A DNA stretch of 64,000 nt, from contig NZ_RHNY01000011.1 of assembly GCF_003946345.1 (NCBI RefSeq), positions 1 through 64,000 of the forward strand. Direction: 5' to 3'. A program made the translations under genes and the position numbers. The notes below the pieces were generated by a model, which was not told where the DNA came from, searched no databases, and worked only from the letters and a program-made list of their open reading frames with translations. Below are positions 44,174 through 52,368 of this stretch, piece after piece; positions within the stretch are counted from its first letter, which is position 1, and every line of letters begins with the position of its first letter. The DNA is from Levilactobacillus tongjiangensis. Lineage in GTDB: Bacteria; Bacillota; Bacilli; Lactobacillales; Lactobacillaceae.

Positions 44174-44513
44174 GCAACATGCGGTGAGGGACTAAAATGT
44201 TTCCCACCAGCCAGGTTGCCCGTAGTCTGCAAAGACCGCAAACGCTCGCTACTTGGTCTTGGGGGGTCAAGCACGAGCGCATTCTTAAATAGCGTGGGCC
44301 GTAACCAGGCTATTTAACCAATTGAAACAGACCGCACTGATCAGGCGTTGGGGGACGACTGATCAACTGAAACTTTCCAACGATTTCATGCGACCGGCGG
44401 TGCTTGCTTGGGGGAGCATTCACTGTTGGCTTCTTCTGGAGAATGATATGGCCATTGGGGGCTACTGGGGGACTAAAAAGGGGTTGCGGCACTTTTGCCG
44501 CAACCCCTTTTTC
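44174..44513 (+). ncRNA. Candidate small RNA with repeated TGGGGG loops
   Basis: About 340 bases with no plausible protein, a promoter-like sequence before it and a very strong terminator at its end. Successive hairpins: 44243-44279 (CGCTCG..CTTG / CAAG..CGAGCG, loop GTCTTGGGGGGT); 44285-44317 (TTAAATAGC/GCTATTTAA, 9 pairs); 44338-44365 (TGATCAG + CGT / ACG + CTGATCA, loop TGGGGG); 44400-44423 (GTG + TGCT / AGCA + CAC, loop TGGGGG). Two further TGGGGG runs lie at 44456-44461 and 44466-44471. It is not RNase P RNA, tmRNA, SRP RNA or 6S RNA as far as I can recognise. Confidence 0.6.
44475..44513 (+). terminator. Very strong terminator of the candidate small RNA
   Basis: Perfect 17-pair stem (44475-44491 with 44496-44512), loop CTTT, five T residues. 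Symmetric, so it may work in both directions. Confidence 0.9.
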
Positions 44514-44543
44514 ATTAGCTTAGTCGTTCAAAACCTTAAAATG

Positions 44544-44735
44544 CCGTCCTCCGGCCGTCAGGGAGGGGGCTGCTGTGGGGACCGGATCGAGCCAAAGTGC
44601 GGTCTCGCTCCTCGACTTGAAACCACGCCCAACCCGCGCGTTTCCAAGCTCGTCCCGTGCTGTAAGCTCGCAGGACCCGAGCTAACACCACCGCCACAGC
44701 AGCCCCCCCTCCCTGACAGCCTCCGGCTACGTTAG
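44544..44735 (-). repeat. Class I folded repeat, copy E
   Basis: Outer arms CCGTCAGGGAGGGGGCTGCTG (up to 44575) and CAGCAGCCCCCCCTCCCTGAC pair almost perfectly, with CTCCGG beyond on both sides. Minus reading keeps GGTGGTGTTAGCTCGG, GAGCTTACAGCACGGGACG, and TCCCCACAGC. The remainder of 44736-44970 holds no gene. Confidence 0.8.
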
Positions 44736-44970
44736 TTGTCACCCGCAACATCGTTATAATTGCGACCAAACTGACCGCAACGTTGGTCTCAGTTTCACCC
44801 TCATTATTCATTGGTAATCATGCTTACTAACCTATATCAATTTACCTAGCTAAACAGCAAATATCGCTAATCACCCTGCCGCCAGCTAACTAAGGAGGTC
44901 CTGAAACTAATTTTATCAGTCCGCTCAAATGTAGCTACCGGACGCCCGAGACGGTGGCGGAAGTGAAACA

Positions 44971-45303
44971 CTAGTCTGGTAAAATTTCTACGCTGGCTAA
45001 TAAATCATTTTTGATGGTCATCCGAAATGGACTAACCCCGTTGAAACCCTTTCCAGTCAAGCTCAGATGGACCGTCCAGGTCTTTGCATCATCCTGCGTA
45101 AAGTCCTGTAAAGCAAACTGGGATTCCTTACCAATATTGTCGGTCTGATTCCATTTAGCAATCTCAGCCGGGCCACGGTAAACATTGCCCCAATCATCCA
45201 AAAAAGCATCTGGTGCAAACTGGGCGACAAATTGCTCAGAATCAGCATCATTAGTTGCAGTAATGAAATTCGTAATTGCGGTTGGTAAAGTTAAGTCATC
45301 CAT
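44971..45303 (-). CDS. SnoaL/NTF2-like protein
   Basis: A 110-residue protein of the NTF2-like (SnoaL) fold: N-terminal helix LPTAITNFITATNDADSEQF, then APDAFLDDWGNVYRGPAEIA, typical of polyketide-cyclase-like small proteins often annotated as nuclear transport factor 2 family. AAAGGAG lies 8 bases before the ATG at 45303. Monocistronic. Ligand unknown. Confidence 0.82.
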   Translation of the reverse strand: MDDLTLPTAITNFITATNDADSEQFVAQFAPDAFLDDWGNVYRGPAEIAKWNQTDNIGKESQFALQDFTQDDAKTWTVHLSLTGKGFNGVSPFRMTIKNDLLASVEILPD

Positions 45304-45534
45304 AGTTGGTTCTCCTTTAAGTATGGGAGCATTATTCATTCAGCCCCTGAAGTGTCTTTAGTATGCAAGAATTCGTCTTCATTATCAAGCAAATTGGCTC
45401 TCTAATTTGCATCTGGCAACGACTCACATTACTGGTACCAGCGAGTCTCCACTGTCCGAATGACGTGCCGCAAAACTACTGCTTACAATGAACCTGGCCA
45501 GGGCGTAATCTTTCCGTAAAGGGGAATGATAATC

Positions 45535-45735
45535 ATGGATGAAATTGTCTATTTTGAATACTCTGCAGGGGCGCAAGCAATCGATCCAAACATTTATGAA
45601 TATAAGATGGATGGGAAAAAGATTTTAAAAATCGATTATCCAGATAGTAACGCCTTCATCGCCATTCATAAAAAGAACGATGAAACGGAGTACGTGAAAG
45701 CTAGCTATATGAAGTTTAAAACGCAGAAACACTAA
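45535..45735 (+). CDS. Hypothetical small protein
   Basis: A 66-residue soluble acidic-then-basic protein with beta-strand-like segments (EIVYFEYSAGAQ, then KKILKIDYPDSNAFIAI). AAAGGGG lies 10 bases before the ATG at 45535. The gene is AT-richer than its neighbours. I do not recognise a family. Confidence 0.55.
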   Translation: MDEIVYFEYSAGAQAIDPNIYEYKMDGKKILKIDYPDSNAFIAIHKKNDETEYVKASYMKFKTQKH

Positions 45736-45814
45736 TTAACACGGGCGTAGATAAATCCAGATGGATGATGTCTATCGCCTTTTTAATTTTGTTGTCCCCT
45801 TCTTATGTATTAAG

Positions 45815-45848
45815 AAAAGCCTTACCAGGTCATCCCGGTAAGACTTAA
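45815..45848 (-). terminator. Terminator of secreted-protein gene
   Basis: Minus-strand arms GTCTTACCGGG and CCTGGTAAGGC with TTTTCTT tail. Confidence 0.75.
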
Positions 45849-45864
45849 CGACTCAACACTCTCT

Positions 45865-46371
45865 TTAATTACCATAGTACTCGTAGGCTTTCAGATGCTT
45901 AGATTGCTGCTTCGTCTTGTAGGCGAAGGTAGCAAATGTATTTCGCTCACCATATTCCTTAAGCACTTTGATTTTCTTGCCATGGTAGGTCTTGGTGATA
46001 ATCTTTTCATGAAATTTAATCTCATTAAATGCACTTAACTTAGGCTTCTTGCCTTCTGGCCAAAAAGAATAGTAAATATTATTATTAGATGTTTTGAATC
46101 CATAGAGCCAAGAATCAGTCCCCTTTTTTCGACTAATTTTGTGTAACTTGAAAACTGAGGTAGTACCTGGATCGTAATCAGTCCACTTCTTAGTGGTGAT
46201 TTTCGTTCTCGTACCGTCTTCCTTGTTATACCAAGTTCCCCGGAAATTTTTCGGAAAACTAGTCATTGCTGTCAGCTTGGCCGCGGAAGCCGTATCAGTT
46301 GGTAACGTCACTGCAACGCCACCAAAAGTAGCTGCCGCCAGTGTCGTCAATAGAATATTTTTGATTTTCAT
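45865..46371 (-). CDS. Secreted basic protein, unknown
   Basis: A 168-residue protein with a Sec signal peptide (MKIKNILLTTLAAATFGG, cleavage after SASA near residue 31). The mature protein is basic, rich in Lys, Tyr, Trp and Phe (FPKNFRGTWYNKEDGTR), resembling small lactobacillar exported proteins without assigned function. AT-richer than neighbours. A GGGG site lies 11 bases before the ATG. Monocistronic. Confidence 0.72.
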   Translation of the reverse strand: MKIKNILLTTLAAATFGGVAVTLPTDTASAAKLTAMTSFPKNFRGTWYNKEDGTRTKITTKKWTDYDPGTTSVFKLHKISRKKGTDSWLYGFKTSNNNIYYSFWPEGKKPKLSAFNEIKFHEKIITKTYHGKKIKVLKEYGERNTFATFAYKTKQQSKHLKAYEYYGN

Positions 46372-46516
46372 TGCTTAACTAACCCCTAACTCAAATTATG
46401 TATTGTTGGGTAGCTGGCTTCGTACTCACCCACCACCCAAACACCATTATACAAAGTTAGGGTGACACAATTTGTCATTAACAGAAATCGAAAGCGAACT
46501 ATTAAAATTTCTGGAT

Positions 46517-46550
46517 ACAGTAAAGGCCCGGCATGCCGGGCCTTTACTGT
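46517..46550. terminator. Perfect 34-base palindrome, probable terminator
   Basis: A perfect palindrome centred at 46533/46534 with core GGCCCGGCATGCCGGGCC. Moderate T-content on each side. It sits about 300 bases past the MFS gene stop with a class I repeat between, and upstream of the secreted-protein gene. Confidence 0.5.
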
Positions 46551-46647
46551 ACGTTTTAATTTTCATCGTTAATTATCTATTTTTAACCGACTACCAGTTA
46601 TCTCTGAAACAACCACCTAACTAATCGCTGCGGGTTTTCGCAACAGT

Positions 46648-46836
46648 AGCCGCAGGACGCCAGGGCTGGCGCCCGCAGTGAAAGTGGCGTTAGTTCGGTG
46701 CTTTTTCCGAGCTTACGCCACGGGACGAGCTTGGAAACACGCGCTCCAGGCGTGGTTTCAAGTCGAGGAGCGAGACCGCCCTTCGGCTCGCTCCGGTCCC
46801 CACAGCGGGCACCAGCCCTGGCGGCCGGAGGCGGCC
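46648..46836 (+). repeat. Class I folded repeat, copy F
   Basis: Outer arms CGCCAGGGCTGGCGCCCGC (46658-46676) and GCGGGCACCAGCCCTGGCG (46805-46823) pair with two mismatches, and GCCGC/GCGGC lies beyond. Core GTGGCGTTAG, GAGCTTACGCCACGGGACG, TTGGAAAC..GTTTCAA and TCCCCACAGC are kept. Ends about 20 bases before the MFS gene stop codon. Confidence 0.8.
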
Positions 46837-46857
46837 ATTCCAGCACCGACCACAACA

Positions 46858-48060
46858 CTAGTTTGAAGACGGTTGTTTCTGCTGCATACTCTCGGGACGT
46901 TTCAGAAGAAAGGCCATCAGATAAGAGATCACCAGGAACACCGAAACAACCAAGTAAGGGTAGTGGGAGTTCATATCCAACAACATCCCCGACATAATAG
47001 GCCCAACAATGTTCCCCACACTAGTCAATGACATGTTCAAACCATTGATCAGACCTTGGTTGGATTCGCTAGCCTTAGTCAGCAAGGTGGTGATCGCTGG
47101 CCGGAGTAAATCAAAGGCGGAGAAGACGATCAACGTGGCAATCATAACCTCCAATTTGGAATGGGCTTGCGTGATCCAAATCACACAGACTGCGCCCAGG
47201 AAGAAACACACTCGGATAACTCGCCGCTCGCCCCATTTGCTAACTAGGGTATCGAACATCGCTACCTGCAGGAACAGGGAAATCAACCCGTTCAGCGTCA
47301 ACACCAACGCAATGTTGCTCAAGCTAAAGTGGAAGACCTCGTTGACGTAAATACTGTAGATACTTTCGAACCCTTGTAACCCAAATGAGGATACCAAAAT
47401 CATGGTAAACAGAATAATGATGGGTACCGTCCAGAACGCCCGACTCATTGGATGCGCCGTTGGCTGCGTTGCTGCCTCAGAGGTATCCGCTGCCGCCCGC
47501 GTTTCAGCATCGCTAGGCAATAAACTAATCAACACGATTGCACTGATCAAGCCTAAGCCCCCGGCCGCCCAGAAAGGCGTCTTGTAGCTGATACCCGCCA
47601 AGATACCACCGATTCCGGGTCCCAGAATCAAGCCCCCACTAAATGCAGCCGACAGCCAACCAATCACCCGTGCCCGTTGCCGTTTCGTGGTAATATCTGC
47701 AGCTAAGGCCATGGCAGTTGGCACCACCATTGCGGCCGACAGCCCACCGATTACCCGCGAAACGTTGAAGACCCACAACTGGTTGGTCAGCGCAAACAGA
47801 ACTTCGGACACCATGAATAGGAACAACCCAGTCGTCAAGACTGGCTTCCGACCAATCTTATCGGACAACCGCCCAATCAGGGGTGAGGCCACGAACTGGG
47901 CAAAGGCAAACAGGGAACTCATGATGCCCATGTCCGTTGCGGTCAGATGCAACTGTGTCTTCAGGAATGGCATCACTGGAATCACCAAACTAATCCCCAA
48001 ACACACTAAAAATTCACTAAATACTAAAATAAAAATGGCACGCTTCGTTTTCTTGGTCAC
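46858..48060 (-). CDS. MFS multidrug-type exporter
   Basis: A 400-residue, 12-helix major facilitator of the DHA1 drug:H+ antiporter family. The loop 2-3 motif GRLSDKIGRKPV and the helix 5 motif C-like GPGIGGILAG are clear. Start is GTG 48060 after AAGGGGTGAGCCGCC. Substrates cannot be predicted. The class I repeat immediately follows the stop. Confidence 0.9.
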   Translation of the reverse strand: MTKKTKRAIFILVFSEFLVCLGISLVIPVMPFLKTQLHLTATDMGIMSSLFAFAQFVASPLIGRLSDKIGRKPVLTTGLFLFMVSEVLFALTNQLWVFNVSRVIGGLSAAMVVPTAMALAADITTKRQRARVIGWLSAAFSGGLILGPGIGGILAGISYKTPFWAAGGLGLISAIVLISLLPSDAETRAAADTSEAATQPTAHPMSRAFWTVPIIILFTMILVSSFGLQGFESIYSIYVNEVFHFSLSNIALVLTLNGLISLFLQVAMFDTLVSKWGERRVIRVCFFLGAVCVIWITQAHSKLEVMIATLIVFSAFDLLRPAITTLLTKASESNQGLINGLNMSLTSVGNIVGPIMSGMLLDMNSHYPYLVVSVFLVISYLMAFLLKRPESMQQKQPSSN

Positions 48061-48225
48061 GGCGGCTCACCCCTTCTCTCGTTTTTTTCGACAATATTAT
48101 CATAATAACAATAACCTATATAAATTGTCTAATCAAACGCTCATTTTCACAGAGAAATTTTAGGATTAGTTAAACTGTATAGGGGACCCAGATAAAATTT
48201 TAGTTGCTATCAAAATACTACGTAA

Positions 48226-48286
48226 GCCGAGAGGTCACCAGATATGGCTTCAAGTTGCGTCCGTACCATTCCAGCCCATATCTGGC
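48226..48286 (+). repeat. Class II folded repeat, deleted copy
   Basis: Begins GCCGAGAG, then arm CCAGATATGG, then only the terminal third CTTCAAGTTGCGTCCGTACC, ATTCCAGCCC and the complementary arm CCATATCTGG. The interior hairpins are missing and the 3' AAGGC end is lost. The rest of 48061-48375 has no gene. Confidence 0.65.
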
Positions 48287-48375
48287 AATTCACACTAAGC
48301 TGATTAACATGCATGCCACTATCATTGTCATAACAAGCTTGTCTGGCACTCGAAAATTTTCAACCTTTAATGACT

Positions 48376-49251
48376 CTATTTTAACCAAGCAGCCCAGTCC
48401 TGATATAACTGCGCATACGGGCTTTCACGCTGGTAGACTAAATCCAGATCATGCTGCAGCTGGCTAGCCGTTAATGGAAGTACTTTAAGCCGACCAGCGG
48501 CCAAATCTTCGGCTACCACCGAGCGATACACAAAGCTCACGCCGGCTCCCCGCAGGAGTAACTGGCGGATGGCAGCTGGATTATTCACCGTGATCAGCTG
48601 ATTGAACTCAGTCAGGGCCACGTTCGCTGCCTGCGCCAGGTTCACCAAGATTTCGCGGCTCCCCGACCCGGTCTCCCGCACCAATAACGGCGTGGTCGTT
48701 AGGTCCGCCCAGTCGATGGTCGCTTGCTGCGCGAGCGGATGATTGCTGGCCACCACGCCCACAAACGGTTCCTGCCGAACGACCCGAAAATCATACCGGG
48801 TCTTATCAAAGTTTCCTTCAATTAAGGCAAAGTCACTGGCACCACTATCCAATGCGGCCAGCGCGTTCTGGGTATTCGTCACCTGACAACTAATTTTTTG
48901 ATACTGCTTGCTGGCCTGTAAGTGCTGAATCAGTTGTGGCGCCAAGAATTCACTGAGCGAAAGCGTGGTACTAAAGGTCACCTGACGCTGTAATTGGGGG
49001 TGCTGCAAGGTGGCCACCAGCTTATCGGTTTGCACCTGAACTCGCTGGATAAAGTCAGCCAGTTCTTGTCCCGCCGGTGTGATGGTCAGATGTGGACGCT
49101 GATAATGCACCAGCACCAGCTCCAGTTCCGCCTCGAGACTTTTAATCTGTTGCGTAACGGCTGGTTGGGTAACGTACAATTGCCGCGCTGTTTGGGTGTA
49201 CGACTTGGTATGCGCCAGCACCAGAAATGTTTGGTACCGAGTATCGAGCAT
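48376..49251 (-). CDS. LysR-family transcriptional regulator
   Basis: A 291-residue regulator with the LysR winged HTH (FLVLAHTKSYTQTARQLYVT then QPAVTQQIKSLEAELE, residues 9-44) and a substrate-binding domain (about 90-290). Its divergence from a YeiH-type gene resembles the YeiE-YeiH pair of other bacteria. The ATG at 49251 has AGGAGG upstream. It probably activates the neighbouring transporter gene. Confidence 0.9.
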   Translation of the reverse strand: MLDTRYQTFLVLAHTKSYTQTARQLYVTQPAVTQQIKSLEAELELVLVHYQRPHLTITPAGQELADFIQRVQVQTDKLVATLQHPQLQRQVTFSTTLSLSEFLAPQLIQHLQASKQYQKISCQVTNTQNALAALDSGASDFALIEGNFDKTRYDFRVVRQEPFVGVVASNHPLAQQATIDWADLTTTPLLVRETGSGSREILVNLAQAANVALTEFNQLITVNNPAAIRQLLLRGAGVSFVYRSVVAEDLAAGRLKVLPLTASQLQHDLDLVYQRESPYAQLYQDWAAWLK

Positions 49252-49361
49252 AGTTAGCCTCCTTGATAAGCTGTATTTATATCATTATTAAATATGACAA
49301 TTTTAACTTATAACAGTTTTCCAGTAAACTGAGAATAGTCATTTTAGAGGAGGAAATTAAC

Positions 49362-50393
49362 TTGGATATTCGAACGACAATGGTCACCCGGAGTTTCTGG
49401 GGAGCAGCGGCACTGACACTGATTTGTGCCGTCGCTGGGAGCGAATTGGCTCAGGTGCCTTACCTGAACCTGGTCGGCGCTTTGGTCATCGCCCTGTTAT
49501 TGGGTATGGCCTGCCAGTTGGCCCCCCGCGCCATCAACGCGAATCGAACCGGCATTGGCTTTATCAGCAATAAATTTTTACGATTAGGTATTATTCTCTT
49601 AGGATTCAAATTAAACCTGATTCAGCTCGCACAAGCGGGGGTGAAAACCATCACCCTGGCCACCGTCGTGGTCACTGGTATGGTGTTGCTCACTTACAAC
49701 CTCAGCCGGAAGCTCGGCGTCGACCGCGAGTTAGCCATCTTGACGGCCACCGGGACCAGCATCTGTGGGGCCGCCGCCGTCATGGGTGTTTCTCCCCAGA
49801 TTAAGGTCAGTCCGGACAAAGCGGAACGTCAACGGGAAAACGAAGTCCTGGCAGTTGCCATCGTCGCCATCTTGGGAACGGTCTTTACGCTGATTGAAAT
49901 TGGTTTGAAACCCCTACTCCACCTGACGGCCGTTCAATTTGGAGTCATGACCGGTGGGTCGCTCCATGAAATTGCCCACGCCGTCGCAGCTGGTAGTGCG
50001 GGTGGTCCGGTCAGTTTAGACACCGCCATTATCACCAAGCTTTCCCGAGTACTATTGCTAGCGCCAGCGGCATTGATCATCGGCTGGTGGTACCAAAAAC
50101 AAACCACGACAACAGCTAGTGAAACTAGCCACACGAAGTTACCCATTCCCTGGTTCATGGCCGGCTTCCTGCTGACCAGTATCATCGGAACCTGGTTGCC
50201 ATTAGGCACTGTGGCCTTAGCTGCCCTGGTCAAGCTGGCTTACATCTTCCTAGGGATGGCCATGGCCGCCCTTGGGATGAGTGTTAACTTCCGCGTGATT
50301 TTCCAGCGCGGGGGGAATGCCTTCCTGGCCGCAACCCTTTCTTCAGTTGTTTTACTAACTGGCGTCACAATTGCCAGTAAACTATTCTTTTAA
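49362..50393 (+). CDS. YeiH/UPF0324 family membrane protein
   Basis: A 343-residue membrane protein with about ten helices. The family motif ATGTSICGAAAVMGVSP (about 126-142) and GGSLHEIAHAVAAG identify the YeiH/UPF0324 (putative sulfate exporter PSE) family. Start is TTG 49362, preceded by GAGGAGG with 7-base spacing. Function is unproven; the family is suggested to move sulfate-like anions. Confidence 0.88.
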   Translation: MDIRTTMVTRSFWGAAALTLICAVAGSELAQVPYLNLVGALVIALLLGMACQLAPRAINANRTGIGFISNKFLRLGIILLGFKLNLIQLAQAGVKTITLATVVVTGMVLLTYNLSRKLGVDRELAILTATGTSICGAAAVMGVSPQIKVSPDKAERQRENEVLAVAIVAILGTVFTLIEIGLKPLLHLTAVQFGVMTGGSLHEIAHAVAAGSAGGPVSLDTAIITKLSRVLLLAPAALIIGWWYQKQTTTTASETSHTKLPIPWFMAGFLLTSIIGTWLPLGTVALAALVKLAYIFLGMAMAALGMSVNFRVIFQRGGNAFLAATLSSVVLLTGVTIASKLFF

Positions 50394-50486
50394 TCCGCTT
50401 AACTGTAGCTACCTAAAACCAACCATGTTATACTGCATGTGCATGGGAGAGCGCCTAATTACTACGTTCTAAGGAGCGAAACTCAG

Positions 50487-50624
50487 ATGAAAAATATTAA
50501 GAGCTGGCTGATTGTTTTAGCTGTGGCGTTGGTTGGTGCCATCGGGTTATTAGCCTACACCGCCTATCAACAGGCCCAAGAGTCAACGGTCCCCGTGGAA
50601 AATACCACGTCCAATCAGGATTAA
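50487..50624 (+). CDS. Small single-pass membrane protein
   Basis: A 45-residue protein: short basic N-terminus, one helix (about 7-27), polar acidic tail (QQAQESTVPVENTTSNQD). AAGGAG lies 11 bases before the ATG and a strong terminator follows, so it is likely a real small gene. No family recognised. Confidence 0.6.
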   Translation: MKNIKSWLIVLAVALVGAIGLLAYTAYQQAQESTVPVENTTSNQD

Positions 50625-50636
50625 TTCGGTAATATA

Positions 50637-50680
50637 AATAGCGTAGAAGTCGACATGCGGCGGCTTCTACGCTATTTTTT
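50637..50680 (+). terminator. Terminator
   Basis: Arms AATAGCGTAGAAG and CTTCTACGCTATT with a 14-base loop, six T residues. Confidence 0.9.
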
Positions 50681-50796
50681 GTTGTTTTTGAATTGGTAAT
50701 TGCAGCCATCTCCGGTTACGTTGCATCGTAGTCGGGTAAATTTGTTATTACTGACTTAATTAACCAGCAATGTCTCAGGTCAATCTGATGACATAT

Positions 50797-51174
50797 CTAC
50801 TGTGATAATTTCCCATGATAACCCTCAACGCGTTCTTCATAATGTTCCGTCTTATTCTTGATCAAATCATAGGTGTGCTGAATTTCTTGTAACCGCTGCG
50901 CAATTACTTCTAATTGTTCGCATAACAAATCCTTGCGAGCCTGAAGTGTGGCATCTCCTTGTTTAAACAACGTGATATACTCAATCAAATATTCGATGCT
51001 AACACCAGCTTCGCGCATGCATTTAGCAAAAACAATCCAATCAAGGTCTTCGTCATCATAGTCACGATACCCCATCTCATTACGGGTTACGGGCGGAATA
51101 GCCCCTTCACGTTCCCAATAACGTAACGTATCGGCCGGAACATTAAATTTAGTAGAAACTTCTTTAATTTTCAT
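50797..51174 (-). CDS. MerR-family transcriptional regulator
   Basis: A 125-residue regulator: HTH at KIKEVSTKFNVPADTLRYWE (2-21), wing EMGYRDYDDEDL, then a long coiled-coil dimerisation helix. No conserved metal-binding cysteines, so it probably belongs to the small-molecule/stress group. It follows the SDR gene by 12 bases on the same strand and likely controls that operon. Confidence 0.9.
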   Translation of the reverse strand: MKIKEVSTKFNVPADTLRYWEREGAIPPVTRNEMGYRDYDDEDLDWIVFAKCMREAGVSIEYLIEYITLFKQGDATLQARKDLLCEQLEVIAQRLQEIQHTYDLIKNKTEHYEERVEGYHGKLSQ

Positions 51175-51186
51175 AATATCTCAAGT

Positions 51187-51933
51187 TTACCATGGCTGGT
51201 CGGTTGGGCCTACTGTGAACTCACTAACGTTCGTATCATCTGGTTGGTCAATCGCAAACGCAATCACACTAGCCACTCGATCCGGGCTGATTTGATATTC
51301 ATCGTAAAGTGCCTTAGCACCCTTAAGCGTTGCCTGATCAGTGGTCGTCGACAATAGCTCAGTTTTAATCGCCGCTGGATAAATAGTAGCCGTCCGAATA
51401 TGACTATTTTCTTGTGCAGATTCCATCCGTAAAACTTCCATTAGGTCACGAACAGCCCACTTGGTCGCACCGTAAACTGCCCCTCCTGGGTAAGCTTTAA
51501 GCCCAGCAACCGAGGACGTTGCAATCACATGCCCAGACTTTTGGGCCTTAAAAGTTGGCAGAACTGCCGATATCCCGTTGAGCACCCCTTTGATGTTGAC
51601 ATCGATCATGCTGTTCCACTCGTTCGTCTTTAATTCCGACAACGGAGAGTTAGGCATCAACCCGGCATTCAGGAAGATAACGTCAAGACCACCAAATTTA
51701 TCCTTGGCAAACTGAACGATTCGCTGGTTGGATTCAGCATCAGTGACATCGATTGTTTCGTACGCAACGGTCCCACCTGCCGCTGTAATTTCATCAGCCA
51801 ATTTCCGGAGTTTATCTTCACGACGGGCACCTAAGACCAATTTGGCACCTTTACTAGCGAGGAGCTTAGCAGTTGCAGCACCGATACCTGAGGAGGCGCC
51901 GGTAATCAAAACAACTTTATCTTTAATCATCAT
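51187..51933 (-). CDS. SDR-family NAD(P)-dependent oxidoreductase
   Basis: A 248-residue short-chain dehydrogenase. Cofactor motif TGASSGIG (residues 12-19), NAG (about 90-92), active-site serine in ATSSVAG and YGATK (Y about 155, K about 159) are all present. Arginines in GARRED after beta-2 favour NADP. GAAGGGAAG precedes the ATG pair at 51933/51930. In an operon with the MerR regulator; substrate unknown. Confidence 0.92.
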   Translation of the reverse strand: MMIKDKVVLITGASSGIGAATAKLLASKGAKLVLGARREDKLRKLADEITAAGGTVAYETIDVTDAESNQRIVQFAKDKFGGLDVIFLNAGLMPNSPLSELKTNEWNSMIDVNIKGVLNGISAVLPTFKAQKSGHVIATSSVAGLKAYPGGAVYGATKWAVRDLMEVLRMESAQENSHIRTATIYPAAIKTELLSTTTDQATLKGAKALYDEYQISPDRVASVIAFAIDQPDDTNVSEFTVGPTDQPW

Positions 51934-52154
51934 TAAAAACTTCCCTTCAAAATTCGATAATCAAAGCATAGACCTTTGAGTCGACTCCAAGGCAAGCCTT
52001 AAGTTCTAAAAAATTTCAGTAAGCCTATCAAAATGGAATTGCTAACTACCAAATTAGACTATCATATTCCATTAGATTGGCCTCCACCGCCGACTAGTTA
52101 CAAAGTCATGCTTATGAAAGGGATGTGGCACCACTCATCAAAATTTTGTGATGT

Positions 52155-52352
52155 AGCCGGCGGTTTCCAGGGGTGGTGCCAGCTGTGTCGATGGTGTTAG
52201 TTAGGCTGGACGATTGCTTCTCCCGGCCTTACAGCATGGGATGGCTGGAAAATTCGCGGGTCGTGCGGAGTTTCCAGTCGAGCCGGAGGACCGCTTCACA
52301 GGCCCGCAGGCGGTCCCCACGGCAGGCGCCGCCCCTGGAAACCACCAGCGGC
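52155..52352 (+). repeat. Class I folded repeat, copy G
   Basis: Outer arms GGTTTCCAGGGGTGGTGCC (52162-52180) and the complement of GGCGCCGCCCCTGGAAACC (52325-52343), with GCCGG/GCGGC beyond. The core GTGTCGATGGTGTTAG, CTTACAGCATGGGATGG, CGAGCCGGAGGACCGC and TCCCCAC are kept; CACAGC is CACGGC here. Ends 17 bases before the cadD-like stop. Confidence 0.8.
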
Positions 52353-52368
52353 ACACCCCCCTCAAGTT

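Noticed and set aside
44174-44513. RNase P RNA, tmRNA, SRP RNA or 6S RNA
   Set aside because: None of their signature sequences is present (for example no GAGGAAAGTC, no tRNA-like ends, no GGAAGCAGC).
44174-44513. CsrA-titrating RNA of the CsrB/RsmZ kind
   Set aside because: Loops show TGGGGG rather than ANGGA, and CsrA is usually absent from lactobacilli. Kept only as an analogy.
44322-44735. 137-codon frame across the candidate small RNA, terminator and class I repeat
   Set aside because: It reads through a perfect terminator and a folded repeat and has no ribosome binding site.
44536-46866. Open frames across class I repeats with a shared peptide pattern (AYSTGRAWK..WFQ.EERDR)
   Set aside because: The pattern appears in copies B, E and F, but the A and J copies read differently in their open frame, and substitutions preserve base pairing rather than codons. 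No ribosome binding sites. Treated as chance frames in a structured repeat.
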